A stretch of DNA of 64,000 bases from Streptomyces sp. NRRL F-5122 (GTDB lineage Bacteria; Actinomycetota; Actinomycetes; Streptomycetales; Streptomycetaceae). The position numbers and the translations under genes are program-made. The stretch covers positions 186,001 through 250,000 of the forward strand of contig NZ_LMWH01000037.1 in NCBI RefSeq assembly GCF_001507435.1. Reading direction: 5' to 3'. Each line of letters starts with the position of its first letter. Within the stretch, counting starts at the first letter, position 1. The notes beneath the pieces were generated by a model, which searched no databases, was not told where the DNA came from, and was given only the letters and a program-made list of their open reading frames with translations. Positions 1 to 8,085 of this stretch are shown in pieces.

Positions 1-945
1 GGTGGCCTCGCCCGCGGCCCACACCCCGGGGACATCGGTGCGCTGTTCGTCGTCGACGGCCACGCCCGCCACCCCGTCGATCCGGCAGCCGAGCGTGTCC
101 GCGAGTTCGGTGTGCGGCAGCATGCCGTGCCCGACGGCCAGTGTGTCGCAGGGGATCCGGCGGGCGGTACCGGGCCGCGGACGTCCAGCGGGGTCCAGAG
201 CGGCCACGGTCACCGCCTCGAGCCGGTCGTCCCCGTGGGCCTCCAGCACCGTGTGCCGGGGGAGGATCCGTACCCTGTGCCGCAGCAGCCTGGCGGTGTA
301 CAGCGCCCCCTCGACGGCCTTCCCGGGCTGGGCGGCGAGGGCTCCCGCATGCCGGGCGAAGTCCTCGGGGCCGGCGGACTCCACGAGCGCGGCGACGGCG
401 ACCCCCGCCGCCGCGAGCCCGGTCGCCACCGGCAGCAGCAGAGGTCCCGTCCCGGCCACGACCACCCTGCCACCCGGCACCACGAGCGTGCCTTTGAGCA
501 TGGCCTGCGCCCCGCCGGCGGTGAGGACACCGGGCAGGGTCCAGCCGGGGAAGGGAAGCACACGCTCGTAGCCGCCGGTGGCCAGGAGCACGGCGTCGGC
601 GCGGACGGCGACCGGCGTCTCCTGCTCGGGCCCGGACAGCGCATGCACGGTCAGGCCGGTGCTCGTCCGTTCCACGTTCCAGACATGGTGGTCCGTCAGG
701 TGCGTGACGCGGCCGGCCGCGATGTGCCGGTCGAGTCCTTCACGCAGCCTGGTCCAGGTGCGCCACTGATGATGCAGGGCCTGTGCGCGCCGGGCGCCGA
801 GTCCGGTCGCGGGCTGCCGGTAGAACTGCCCGCCCGCCGAGGGCGCGGCGTCGACGAGGGTGACACGAACGCCCCGGGCCGCCGCCGCGATCGACGCGGC
901 GAGCCCGGCCGGACCGGCACCGATCACAGCCAGGTCAGTCGGCAT
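1..945 (-). CDS. FAD/NAD-binding dehydrogenase subunit, partial (hydroxyproline/opine dehydrogenase alpha type)
   Basis: The gene runs off the left edge after about 315 residues; the family is usually about 450-480. Read from ATG at 945, the N-terminus MPTDLAVIGAGPAG is a dinucleotide-binding GxGxxG fold, and a second Rossmann motif (VVAGTGPLLLP) lies near residue 160, as in the larger subunit of HcnB, opine oxidase and D-hydroxyproline dehydrogenase. The C-terminal part of the family, which often carries a cysteine-rich cluster, is outside the window. It overlaps the upstream 2Fe-2S gene by 11 bp, so translation is probably coupled. With the next two genes it should form a heterotrimer that oxidises an amino-acid-like amine. 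The substrate cannot be read from the sequence. Confidence 0.8.
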   Translation of the reverse strand, partial: MPTDLAVIGAGPAGLAASIAAAARGVRVTLVDAAPSAGGQFYRQPATGLGARRAQALHHQWRTWTRLREGLDRHIAAGRVTHLTDHHVWNVERTSTGLTVHALSGPEQETPVAVRADAVLLATGGYERVLPFPGWTLPGVLTAGGAQAMLKGTLVVPGGRVVVAGTGPLLLPVATGLAAAGVAVAALVESAGPEDFARHAGALAAQPGKAVEGALYTARLLRHRVRILPRHTVLEAHGDDRLEAVTVAALDPAGRPRPGTARRIPCDTLAVGHGMLPHTELADTLGCRIDGVAGVAVDDEQRTDVPGVWAAGEAT

Positions 946-1234
946 GCCCCGTTCCCTCCTGTGTGCGGATCACATCGCCGGGCCGTACCGCTACGAGGCA
1001 GGCACGCTGGTTCGGCCGGTCGTTGACGGTCACGAGGCAGTCGAAGCAGACGCCGATGCCGCAGAAGATCCCGCGCGGCCGGCCGTCCCGCCGGGTGGTG
1101 CGCCAGGAGGTGATGCCCGCGGCCCACAGTGCCGCGGCGACCGTCCAGCCGGGCAGTGCCTGAAGCTCGCGGTCGTCGAAGGTGACCGTGAAGGCGGGCT
1201 CGGGCCTGGCGCCGGCCAGCTCCAGGGGGTTCAC
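935..1234 (-). CDS. (2Fe-2S)-binding subunit of the flavin dehydrogenase (HcnA/HypDH gamma type)
   Basis: A 99-residue protein with a plant-ferredoxin-like 2Fe-2S loop: CGIGVCFDC supplies three cysteines and a fourth lies near residue 79 in NQRACLVAV. Such small subunits pass electrons between the two flavoprotein subunits of hydrogen cyanide synthase and D-hydroxyproline dehydrogenase relatives. The GTG start overlaps the stop of the upstream DAO-type gene in a GTGA junction, and its own end overlaps the alpha-subunit start by 11 bp, giving a tightly coupled three-gene operon. HcnA itself is less likely, because cyanide synthase is a proteobacterial trait and nothing else here points to glycine oxidation. 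Confidence 0.85.
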   Translation of the reverse strand: MNPLELAGARPEPAFTVTFDDRELQALPGWTVAAALWAAGITSWRTTRRDGRPRGIFCGIGVCFDCLVTVNDRPNQRACLVAVRPGDVIRTQEGTGHAD

Positions 1235-2382
1235 ACGGCCTCCTGTTCGAATCGTTCCGGCCGGAAGGGGGTGAGATCGAGCTCCGGGCGGCCCCCGCCG
1301 AGTATCTGCGCGATCAGGTGGCCCGTTCCGGTGGAGAGCCCGATCCCGGCCCCTTCGTGGCCGCAGGCGTGGTAGAGCCCCGGTGCCCGCGGGTCGGGGC
1401 CGACGGCGGGCAGGTGGTCCGGCATGTAGGGCCGGAAACCCAGGTAGGTGCGCATCGCCCGCACCTGTTCGAGGAACGGGAACAGCCGGGTCGCGCCCGC
1501 TGCCAGCGCCCGTGCCACCGGCAGCGAGAACGAGCGGTCGAACCCGACCCGTTCACGGCTGGCGCCGATGAGGACCGGGCCGGCGGCCGTGCCCTCCACG
1601 ACCGGGGAGGTCTGGAGGGCCGCCGAGTCGCTGGCCACATCGGCGACATAGTCGGCGGCGTAGACCTTGTGCCGCACCCGCGGTGGCAGCGGCTCGGTGA
1701 CGAGGACGAATCCACGGCGGGGGAGCACGGGCAGCGTGACCCCGGCGAGCGCGGCGACTTCGCCGCTCCAGGTCCCGGCCGCGTTCACGACGGCGGGCGC
1801 ATGTACGTCGCCGCGGTCGGTGCGCACACCGCGCACGGCCCCCTGACGTGTGCGCAGTACGCCGGTCACCGTCCGCCCGGTCAGCAGCCGGGCCCGCGAG
1901 GCCCGCACCAGATGAGCGGCGGCGAGGGCCGGCATCACCTGGCGGTCCTGCGGGTACAGCACACCGCCCGTGAGTCCGGGAGCCAGGTGCGGTTCGAGGT
2001 CGCGCAGTCGGTTCGCGGGGACGTCCACCGCCTCGACTCCGGCGGCCCGCTGTTCGGCCGCAAGTCCTTCGAGGGCCGCGAGTCCTTCGGGCGCCGATGC
2101 GACGACGACTCCGCCCTTGGGTTCGTACTCGACGGCCGGGCCCAGCTCGTCGGCCAGTTCGTCCCACAACCTCAAGGAGAGCAGGGCCAGTTCGAGTTCC
2201 GGACCGGGCTCCTTGTCGGAGACGAGCAGATTCCCCTCACCCGCGCCCGTCGTGCCTCCGGCCACGGGGCCGCGGTCGACGAGCGCCACGTCCAGACCGG
2301 CGCGGGCGGCGTAGAGGGCGCATGCCGCGCCCACCATCCCGGCTCCCACGACCACGACGTCGCAGGTCAGTTGCTCGCTCAC
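1231..2382 (-). CDS. FAD-dependent oxidoreductase, DAO family (dehydrogenase beta subunit)
   Basis: A 383-residue D-amino-acid-oxidase-fold protein. The N-terminal VVVVGAGMVGAACALYAARAG binds the FAD ADP moiety, and the C-terminal CGHEGAGIGLSTGTGHL is the typical closing flavin-binding motif. By family it is the catalytic amine-oxidising subunit of the trimer encoded with the two downstream genes, acting on a cyclic or secondary amino acid such as hydroxyproline, proline or an opine. It starts at GTG 2382 with no convincing ribosome-binding site. A TAGTAC hexamer about 5 nt upstream could be a -10 box for a leaderless mRNA, but no good -35 is visible. It is divergent from the ROK gene. Substrate-defining neighbours such as epimerases or aldolases would lie left of the window. 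Confidence 0.85.
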   Translation of the reverse strand: MSEQLTCDVVVVGAGMVGAACALYAARAGLDVALVDRGPVAGGTTGAGEGNLLVSDKEPGPELELALLSLRLWDELADELGPAVEYEPKGGVVVASAPEGLAALEGLAAEQRAAGVEAVDVPANRLRDLEPHLAPGLTGGVLYPQDRQVMPALAAAHLVRASRARLLTGRTVTGVLRTRQGAVRGVRTDRGDVHAPAVVNAAGTWSGEVAALAGVTLPVLPRRGFVLVTEPLPPRVRHKVYAADYVADVASDSAALQTSPVVEGTAAGPVLIGASRERVGFDRSFSLPVARALAAGATRLFPFLEQVRAMRTYLGFRPYMPDHLPAVGPDPRAPGLYHACGHEGAGIGLSTGTGHLIAQILGGGRPELDLTPFRPERFEQEAV

Positions 2383-2518
2383 ATCAGTACTATGTCACAT
2401 GGTTCTTGGGGTGAGGCAAGACCTTCCTTGCATCGTTCGACAACTCGCCCGGCCGGGTCGGCATTTGAAGGGCGTCGACCGCCGACGGCAAAACCTCGGA
2501 AGCCTCCTGCTTCTTTTA

Positions 2519-2547
2519 TTGACAGCGGAAAAGAACCCACTTAGGTT
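2519..2547 (+). promoter_or_regulatory. Vegetative-type promoter of the ROK gene
   Basis: TTGACA at 2519-2524 and TAGGTT at 2542-2547 are separated by exactly 17 bp, a near-consensus HrdB-type promoter. The expected transcription start, about 7 nt past the -10 box, falls at 2554-2555, immediately before the ATG at 2556. No usable Shine-Dalgarno sequence precedes that ATG, so the transcript is predicted to be leaderless. Confidence 0.7.
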
Positions 2548-2555
2548 CCGGGGCC

Positions 2556-3734
2556 ATGCCCTCGAGTCCTCCCACGGAGGCGTTCCCGGCGCACACGCCG
2601 GCCGCCTCCCAGGTCTTCGTCACCGTGCTCTGTCACGGCCCTCTCACCCGCTCGGACATCGGCGGGCGGGCGGGCCTGTCGGCTGCCGCGGTGACCAAGG
2701 CGGTGCGGCCCCTGATCGAGGCCGGCTACCTGGTCGAGGACGTGGGGGAGGAGACCCGCCCGTCCCTGGGCCGGCCCGCCAACCCCGTGCGGGTGGACGG
2801 CGGACGTGCGCTGTTCATCGGGGTCAAGATCACCGGCGACGAGATCATCGCCGTGCTGACCGACCTGTGCTGCCGGATCCGTGTGGCCCGGCACCTTCCG
2901 CTGACCGCCCGCGATCCCGGGGCGGTGCTGACCCTGGCGTCCGAGCTGGTGCGCGAACTGCTCGCGGAGGCCGACGGGTTCGGCGCCCCGGTGCACGGTC
3001 TGGGCGTCGCCGTCTCCGGCGACGTGGACCGCGCTGCCGGTGTCGTGCGCTACTCACCCTTCCTGGAGTGGCACGACGTCCCGCTCGCCGAACTCCTCGG
3101 GATGACGACGGGCCTGAAGGTCACCGTCGACAACGACGTGCGCGCGCTGACCGTCGCCGAGCAGTGGTTCGGCGCGGGCGTGGGGCTTTCGGACTTCGCG
3201 CTGGTGACCGTCGGCGCCGGTATCGGCTGCGGTCTCGTGGTGCACGGCCGGGTCGTGTCCGGTGCCCACGGCGTGGCCGGGGAGATCGGCCATGTCGTCA
3301 TCGATCCCGCGGGCCCGCCCTGCCACTGCGGCAACCGCGGCTGCGTCGAGGCCATCGCCGCGGACCCCGCGATCGTCGCCGCGGTGCGCGAGAGGACAGG
3401 CGTGGCCGTGACCGATGCCGCCGCAGCCCTGGAGCTGGCCCACCGGGGGGACCAGGGTGCCCGCGACGTCTACACCCGGGCCGGGGACGCCATCGGGCGG
3501 GCCATCGGCACCGTCGCCAATCTGTTCGGACCCGAACGCGTGATCATCTCCGGCGAGGGCCTCGCGGCCTACGACCTGTTCGCCGAGCAGATCCGCGACG
3601 CCTTCGCCGCGGCGGCCTTCGGCACGGCCGCGCAGTGCGACCTCAAGACCCGCCCGCTGCCCTTCGACGAGTGGGCGCGCGGTGCCGCGGCCACCGCCAT
3701 CCAGTCCTTCATCCGATCCGAAGCCCGCCACTGA
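2556..3734 (+). CDS. ROK family transcriptional regulator
   Basis: A 392-residue NagC/XylR-type repressor. Residues about 15-65 form a winged helix-turn-helix (RSDIGGRAGLSAAAVTKAV), followed by the ROK sugar-kinase-like domain. The zinc-binding signature CHCGNRGCVE sits near residue 254 and is preceded by the ROK glycine-rich segment GVAGEIGH. Family members bind a sugar or sugar phosphate and repress glycan-use genes. The gene lies 99 bp upstream of and co-directional with the GH27-GH95-esterase genes, so it probably controls them. The start is the ATG placed just after a strong promoter. A glucokinase role is less likely because of the N-terminal DNA-binding domain. Confidence 0.88.
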   Translation: MPSSPPTEAFPAHTPAASQVFVTVLCHGPLTRSDIGGRAGLSAAAVTKAVRPLIEAGYLVEDVGEETRPSLGRPANPVRVDGGRALFIGVKITGDEIIAVLTDLCCRIRVARHLPLTARDPGAVLTLASELVRELLAEADGFGAPVHGLGVAVSGDVDRAAGVVRYSPFLEWHDVPLAELLGMTTGLKVTVDNDVRALTVAEQWFGAGVGLSDFALVTVGAGIGCGLVVHGRVVSGAHGVAGEIGHVVIDPAGPPCHCGNRGCVEAIAADPAIVAAVRERTGVAVTDAAAALELAHRGDQGARDVYTRAGDAIGRAIGTVANLFGPERVIISGEGLAAYDLFAEQIRDAFAAAAFGTAAQCDLKTRPLPFDEWARGAAATAIQSFIRSEARH

Positions 3735-3833
3735 CACCCACGGGTGCCCCCAGAACCCGGTCGCGGCCCCACCCCGAGGGCCGTGATCCCCACCCATGCA
3801 GAGCCGCCCCCGAATCCACAGGAGGTAGGACCC

Positions 3834-5693
3834 ATGCGGTCATCCTCGTCCTTTGTCCTGCCCGTCCGCACCCTCAGAGCCGCGGCCGTGCTGGCCGTCG
3901 CCGTGGGGTTCGCGACGGTCGCCCCGATCGCCCACGCGGGCCCGACGGCCGGCACCCCGGCCGGGCAGGTCCACCGGGCCGTTGCCGCGGCGGACGCCGC
4001 CGGCGGCCAGGAGCAGGCCGCCAAGCCGTACATGGGCTGGTCGAGCTGGAGCATGCAGTCGTCGAAGTACCCGGGCCTCAACCCGGACGGCGACTACAGC
4101 TACCTCACCGAGGCCAACGTCCTGAAGCAGACCGACGCCCTCGCCGCCAAGCTCAAGCAGTTCGGCTACGAGTACGTCAACATCGACGCCGGATGGTGGC
4201 GCGACAACGCGTGGAAGCCCGAATTCGATGCGTACGCCCGGCAGACGCCCGACCCGGTCCGCTTCCCGAACGGGATGAAGTCGGTCGCCGACCACATCCA
4301 CGCACGGGGCCTGAAGGCCGGTATCTATCTGCCCGTCGGCCTGGAGAAGGAGGCCTACGGCGACGGCAAGACCCCCATCAAGGACGCTCCGGGGTGCACC
4401 ACGGCCGACATCGTCTACGGCGACCTGCGTACCACCAACGGCTGGGACAGCGCGTACAAGCTGGACTTCTCCCGTCCCTGCGCGGAGAAGTACATCGACT
4501 CGCAGGCCCGGATGCTCGCCGACTGGGGCTATGACTTCCTCAAGCTCGACGGTGTCGGGCCCGGCTCCGGCAAGAGCGGCGACCAGTACGACAACGTGGC
4601 CGACGTGGCCGCCTGGCAGAAGGCGATCGCGGCGACCGGACGCCCGATCCACTTCGAGCTGTCCTGGTCCCTGGACCGGGGCCACGCGGCGGACTGGAAG
4701 AAGTACTCCAACGGCTGGCGCATCGACACCGACGTCGAGTGCTACTGCAACACCCTGGTCAGCTGGGAGAACTCGGTCGACGACCGCTTCGACGACGCTC
4801 CCGCCTGGAGCCGCCTGGCAGGTCCCGGCGGCTGGAACGACCTCGACTCCCTCGATGTCGGCAACGGCGCCATGGACGGTCTCACCAAGGCCGAGCGGCA
4901 GACCTACGCGACGCTCTGGGCGATCTCCAAGTCCCCGCTCTACACCGGTGACGACCTCACCCGGCTCGACTCCTACGGCCTCTCCCTGCTGACCAACCGC
5001 GAGGTCATCGCGGTCGACCAGAACGCCACGCCGGCCGCTCGTCCCGTCACTCCGGCCGACGCCCAGCAGGTGTGGGCGGCTGAGAACGCCGACGGCAGCT
5101 ACACCGTCGCCCTGTTCAACCTGGCCGACGCGCCCGCCGCCGTCACCGCCGACTGGGCAGCCCTCGGCTTCACCGGCAAGGCCTCGGTCCGCGACCTGTG
5201 GAACCATGAGAATCTCGGGACATACAAGAACAAGGTGACCGAGGCGCTTCCCGCCCACGGTTCCCGGCTGTTCACGGTCACCCCGCGTGGCGGTGCGCTC
5301 ACCGCGACCGCATACGAGGCCGAGGCACCGGCGAACACGCTGGGCGGCAACGCCTCCATAGCCGACTGCTCCGCCTGCTCGGGCGCCCACAAGGTCGGCA
5401 ACCTCTACCTCGGCGGCACGTTGCGCTTCAACGACATCGTGGTCCCCAAGGCGGGCATGTACACGGTGAAGATCGCCTACGTCAGCGGTGACGCCCGCTC
5501 GGCCGCGGTCTCCGTCAACGGCGGCGGTGCGACCAGCCACAAGTTCCCCTCCACCGGTGACTGGGGAACCGCCGAGACGGTCAGCGTGCCCCTCACTCTC
5601 AAGGCGGGTGCCAACACGATCACCATCGACAGCGGCGAGTCCGGCTACGCCCCGGACATCGACCGGATCGACGTACCGAAGACGTCTTCCTGA
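3834..5693 (+). CDS. Secreted GH27 alpha-galactosidase/beta-L-arabinopyranosidase with C-terminal CBM35-like domain
   Basis: A 619-residue exported enzyme. A Sec signal peptide covers about residues 1-36 (cleavage near AHA-GP), the GH27 barrel about 60-400, an antiparallel beta domain follows, and a CBM35-like module fills about 495-619, starting near AYEAEAPAN. Asp239 in FLKLDG is the predicted nucleophile, and Asp300 in WRIDTD fits the acid/base. In the substrate pocket, where alpha-galactosidases usually carry Asp-Asp before the Trp, this protein has NIDAGWW, so the second acidic residue is Ala and the sugar preference may differ. The start at 3834 follows a strong site, GGAGGTAGG; the longer in-frame extension to 3744 lacks one. 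It is the first enzyme gene of the ROK cluster. Confidence 0.88.
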   Translation: MRSSSSFVLPVRTLRAAAVLAVAVGFATVAPIAHAGPTAGTPAGQVHRAVAAADAAGGQEQAAKPYMGWSSWSMQSSKYPGLNPDGDYSYLTEANVLKQTDALAAKLKQFGYEYVNIDAGWWRDNAWKPEFDAYARQTPDPVRFPNGMKSVADHIHARGLKAGIYLPVGLEKEAYGDGKTPIKDAPGCTTADIVYGDLRTTNGWDSAYKLDFSRPCAEKYIDSQARMLADWGYDFLKLDGVGPGSGKSGDQYDNVADVAAWQKAIAATGRPIHFELSWSLDRGHAADWKKYSNGWRIDTDVECYCNTLVSWENSVDDRFDDAPAWSRLAGPGGWNDLDSLDVGNGAMDGLTKAERQTYATLWAISKSPLYTGDDLTRLDSYGLSLLTNREVIAVDQNATPAARPVTPADAQQVWAAENADGSYTVALFNLADAPAAVTADWAALGFTGKASVRDLWNHENLGTYKNKVTEALPAHGSRLFTVTPRGGALTATAYEAEAPANTLGGNASIADCSACSGAHKVGNLYLGGTLRFNDIVVPKAGMYTVKIAYVSGDARSAAVSVNGGGATSHKFPSTGDWGTAETVSVPLTLKAGANTITIDSGESGYAPDIDRIDVPKTSS

Positions 5694-5715
5694 CCGAGCC
5701 CCCACGGAGCCCGAC

Positions 5716-8085
5716 ATGTCATTTGATCCGTTCGACCGGCCGTCCAGACGCAGCCTGCTCGCTCTCGCCGCCGCCACCGGGGCGCTCGCGTCCCTTCCCG
5801 CCTTCACCGCCACCGCGGCGCCCCGCCGCCCCGACTCCGCGCCCACGATCGACGGAGGTTCGCGCCAGGAGCTCTGGTGGCAGGCCCCCGCCGACGACCA
5901 CTCGATGATCGAGCAGGGTCTGCCCGTCGGCAACGGCAGGATCGGAGCTCTCGCGAGCAACGACCCCGGCCGTGAACTCCTGCTGATCACCGACGCCACC
6001 ATGTGGACCGGCGGCCTCAACGACTCCCTCGACGGAGACGGTCAGTTCCCCTACGACCGTGAGCACTTCGGTTCGCTGACCCTTCTCGCCCGGCTCGCGG
6101 TCGACATCCCCGACCACGACCTGTCCGCCGTCTCCCGCTACCGGCGCGCACTGGACCTCGCCCGGGGCGTGGTGACCTCGTCGTACGTCCGCTCGGGCGT
6201 GACATACGAGCGACAGGTCTTCGCCAGCCGCCCGGACGACGCCATCGTGGTGCACTTCACCCAGAGCGGAGGCGGGCGCTACACCGGCACCGTCACCCTG
6301 GAGGGCACCCACGGGGAAACCACCGCAGGCGCCTCCTCGTTCGGGGGAGCCTTCCCCGGCGGTCTGCGCTACGGAGCGGCGGTCGCGGCGTACGGCAGCG
6401 GCGGCCGGGTGAGCGTCAGCGGCTCGCGCATATCGTTCACCGACTGCAAGGACCTCACCGTGGTGGTGAGCGGCGGCACCAACTACGCCCCCGACGCCTC
6501 CCACCACTACCGCGACCCCTCCCTCGACCCCGAGCAACTGGCCCGCACCAAGGTGCGGGCCGCGGCATCCCACTCGGCGGACACGCTGCTGCGCAGCCAT
6601 GTCGCCGACTACCGCTCGCTGTTCGGGAAGCTGGACGTATCGCTCGGCACCTCGTCCGAGACGCAGCGCTCGCTGGACACCTGGGAGCGGGTCAGGGCCC
6701 GCGCCTTGGACAGCGCTCCGGACCCCGAACTCGAGGCCGCCTACCTTCAGTTCGGTCGCTACCTGATGATCTCCGGGTCGCGCGGGAGCCTGCCGATGGG
6801 GCTCCAGGGGCTGTGGCTGGACGGCAACGACCCCGACTGGATGGGCGACTACCACACCGACATCAACATCCAGATGAACTACTGGATGGCGGATCGGGCC
6901 GGACTGTCGCAGTGCTTCGACGCACTCACCGACTACTGTGTCGCCCAGCTGCCCTCGTGGACCGAGCTGACCCGCACCCTGTTCAACGACTCCCGCAACC
7001 GCTACCGCAACTCCTCCGGGAAGATCGCCGGCTGGACCGTCGCCATCTCGACCAACCCCCACGGGGGAGGCGGCTGGTGGTGGCATCCGGCGGGCAACGC
7101 GTGGCTCTGCAACACCCTGTGGGAGCACTACGAGTACACGCTCTCCCGCTCCCACCTCGAGAAGATCTATCCGCTCCTCAAGGGCGCCTGCGCGTTCTGG
7201 GAGGCCCGGCTCCTGCCGTACACGCTTGCGGACAGCGGGCGCGAGGTGCTCATCGCCGACAGCGACTGGTCGCCCGAACAGGGCCCGCTCGACGCGAAGG
7301 GCATCACCTACGCGCAGGAGCTGGTGTGGGCGCTGTTCGCCAACTTCCGCACGGCGTCGGCGGAGCTGGGCAAGGACACCGGGTACGCGAAGACGATCGC
7401 CGGGCTCCAGGAGCGGCTGTATCTTCCCCAGGTGAGCCCGAAGACGGGCTGGCTGGAGGAGTGGATGTCACCCGACAACCTCGGTGAGACCACACATAGG
7501 CATCTGTCGCCGCTGATCGGGCTCTTCCCCGGGGACCGGATCCGGCCCGACGGCTCGACTCCGTCCGACATCGTCGACGGCGCCACCGCGCTGCTCACCG
7601 CCCGCGGCATGAACAGCTTCGGCTGGGCGAACGCCTGGCGCAGCCTGTGCTGGTCACGCCTGAAGAACGCGGAGAAGGCGTACCAACTGGTCGCGACGAA
7701 CCTCCACCCGTCCACGGACGGCAGCAACGGCACGGCCTTCAACCTCTTCGACATCTACGAGGTGGAACAGGGCCGCGGCATCTTCCAGATCGACGCCAAC
7801 TTCGGCACTCCGGCGGCGATGATCGAGATGCTGCTCTACTCGCGTCCGGGGCATCTGGAACTGCTCCCCGCGCTCCCCGACGCCTGGGCCGAGTCCGGCT
7901 CGATCACCGGAGTCGGTGTGCGCGGCGGGTTCGTCGTCGACCTGAGCTGGCGGGACGGAAAGCCCACCGAGGCCCGTGTCCGCAGTGTCGGCGGACGGAC
8001 CACGACGGTGGAGTTCGCGGGTTCGTCCCGCACGGTGAGCCTGAAGCCCGGAGGGTCGGTCACGCTGAGGGACTTCGCCCGGTGA
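5716..8085 (+). CDS. Secreted GH95 alpha-L-fucosidase/alpha-L-galactosidase
   Basis: A 789-residue GH95 enzyme. The N-terminus has a twin-arginine-like signal (RRSLLALAAATGALASLP). The N-terminal GH95 domain begins at ELWWQAPADDHSMIEQGLPVGNGR. The (alpha/alpha)6 barrel contains DINIQMNYW near residue 384 and the glycine-rich WWWHPAGNAW. Later come GLFPGDRI and a C-terminal beta domain ending in SLKPGGSVTL. GH95 inverts alpha-1,2-fucosyl or alpha-L-galactosyl linkages on plant or host glycans. The N-x-N pair that helps activate water in characterised fucosidases appears here as D-I-N, a change worth checking. It sits 22 bp after the GH27 stop and its own stop overlaps the esterase start in a GTGA junction. 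Confidence 0.88.
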   Translation: MSFDPFDRPSRRSLLALAAATGALASLPAFTATAAPRRPDSAPTIDGGSRQELWWQAPADDHSMIEQGLPVGNGRIGALASNDPGRELLLITDATMWTGGLNDSLDGDGQFPYDREHFGSLTLLARLAVDIPDHDLSAVSRYRRALDLARGVVTSSYVRSGVTYERQVFASRPDDAIVVHFTQSGGGRYTGTVTLEGTHGETTAGASSFGGAFPGGLRYGAAVAAYGSGGRVSVSGSRISFTDCKDLTVVVSGGTNYAPDASHHYRDPSLDPEQLARTKVRAAASHSADTLLRSHVADYRSLFGKLDVSLGTSSETQRSLDTWERVRARALDSAPDPELEAAYLQFGRYLMISGSRGSLPMGLQGLWLDGNDPDWMGDYHTDINIQMNYWMADRAGLSQCFDALTDYCVAQLPSWTELTRTLFNDSRNRYRNSSGKIAGWTVAISTNPHGGGGWWWHPAGNAWLCNTLWEHYEYTLSRSHLEKIYPLLKGACAFWEARLLPYTLADSGREVLIADSDWSPEQGPLDAKGITYAQELVWALFANFRTASAELGKDTGYAKTIAGLQERLYLPQVSPKTGWLEEWMSPDNLGETTHRHLSPLIGLFPGDRIRPDGSTPSDIVDGATALLTARGMNSFGWANAWRSLCWSRLKNAEKAYQLVATNLHPSTDGSNGTAFNLFDIYEVEQGRGIFQIDANFGTPAAMIEMLLYSRPGHLELLPALPDAWAESGSITGVGVRGGFVVDLSWRDGKPTEARVRSVGGRTTTVEFAGSSRTVSLKPGGSVTLRDFAR

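Noticed and set aside
1242..1252. GTTCGAATC, identical to a tRNA T-loop
   Set aside because: It encodes the last residues (RFEQE) of the DAO-type subunit on the minus strand, and no acceptor or anticodon stem can be built around it.
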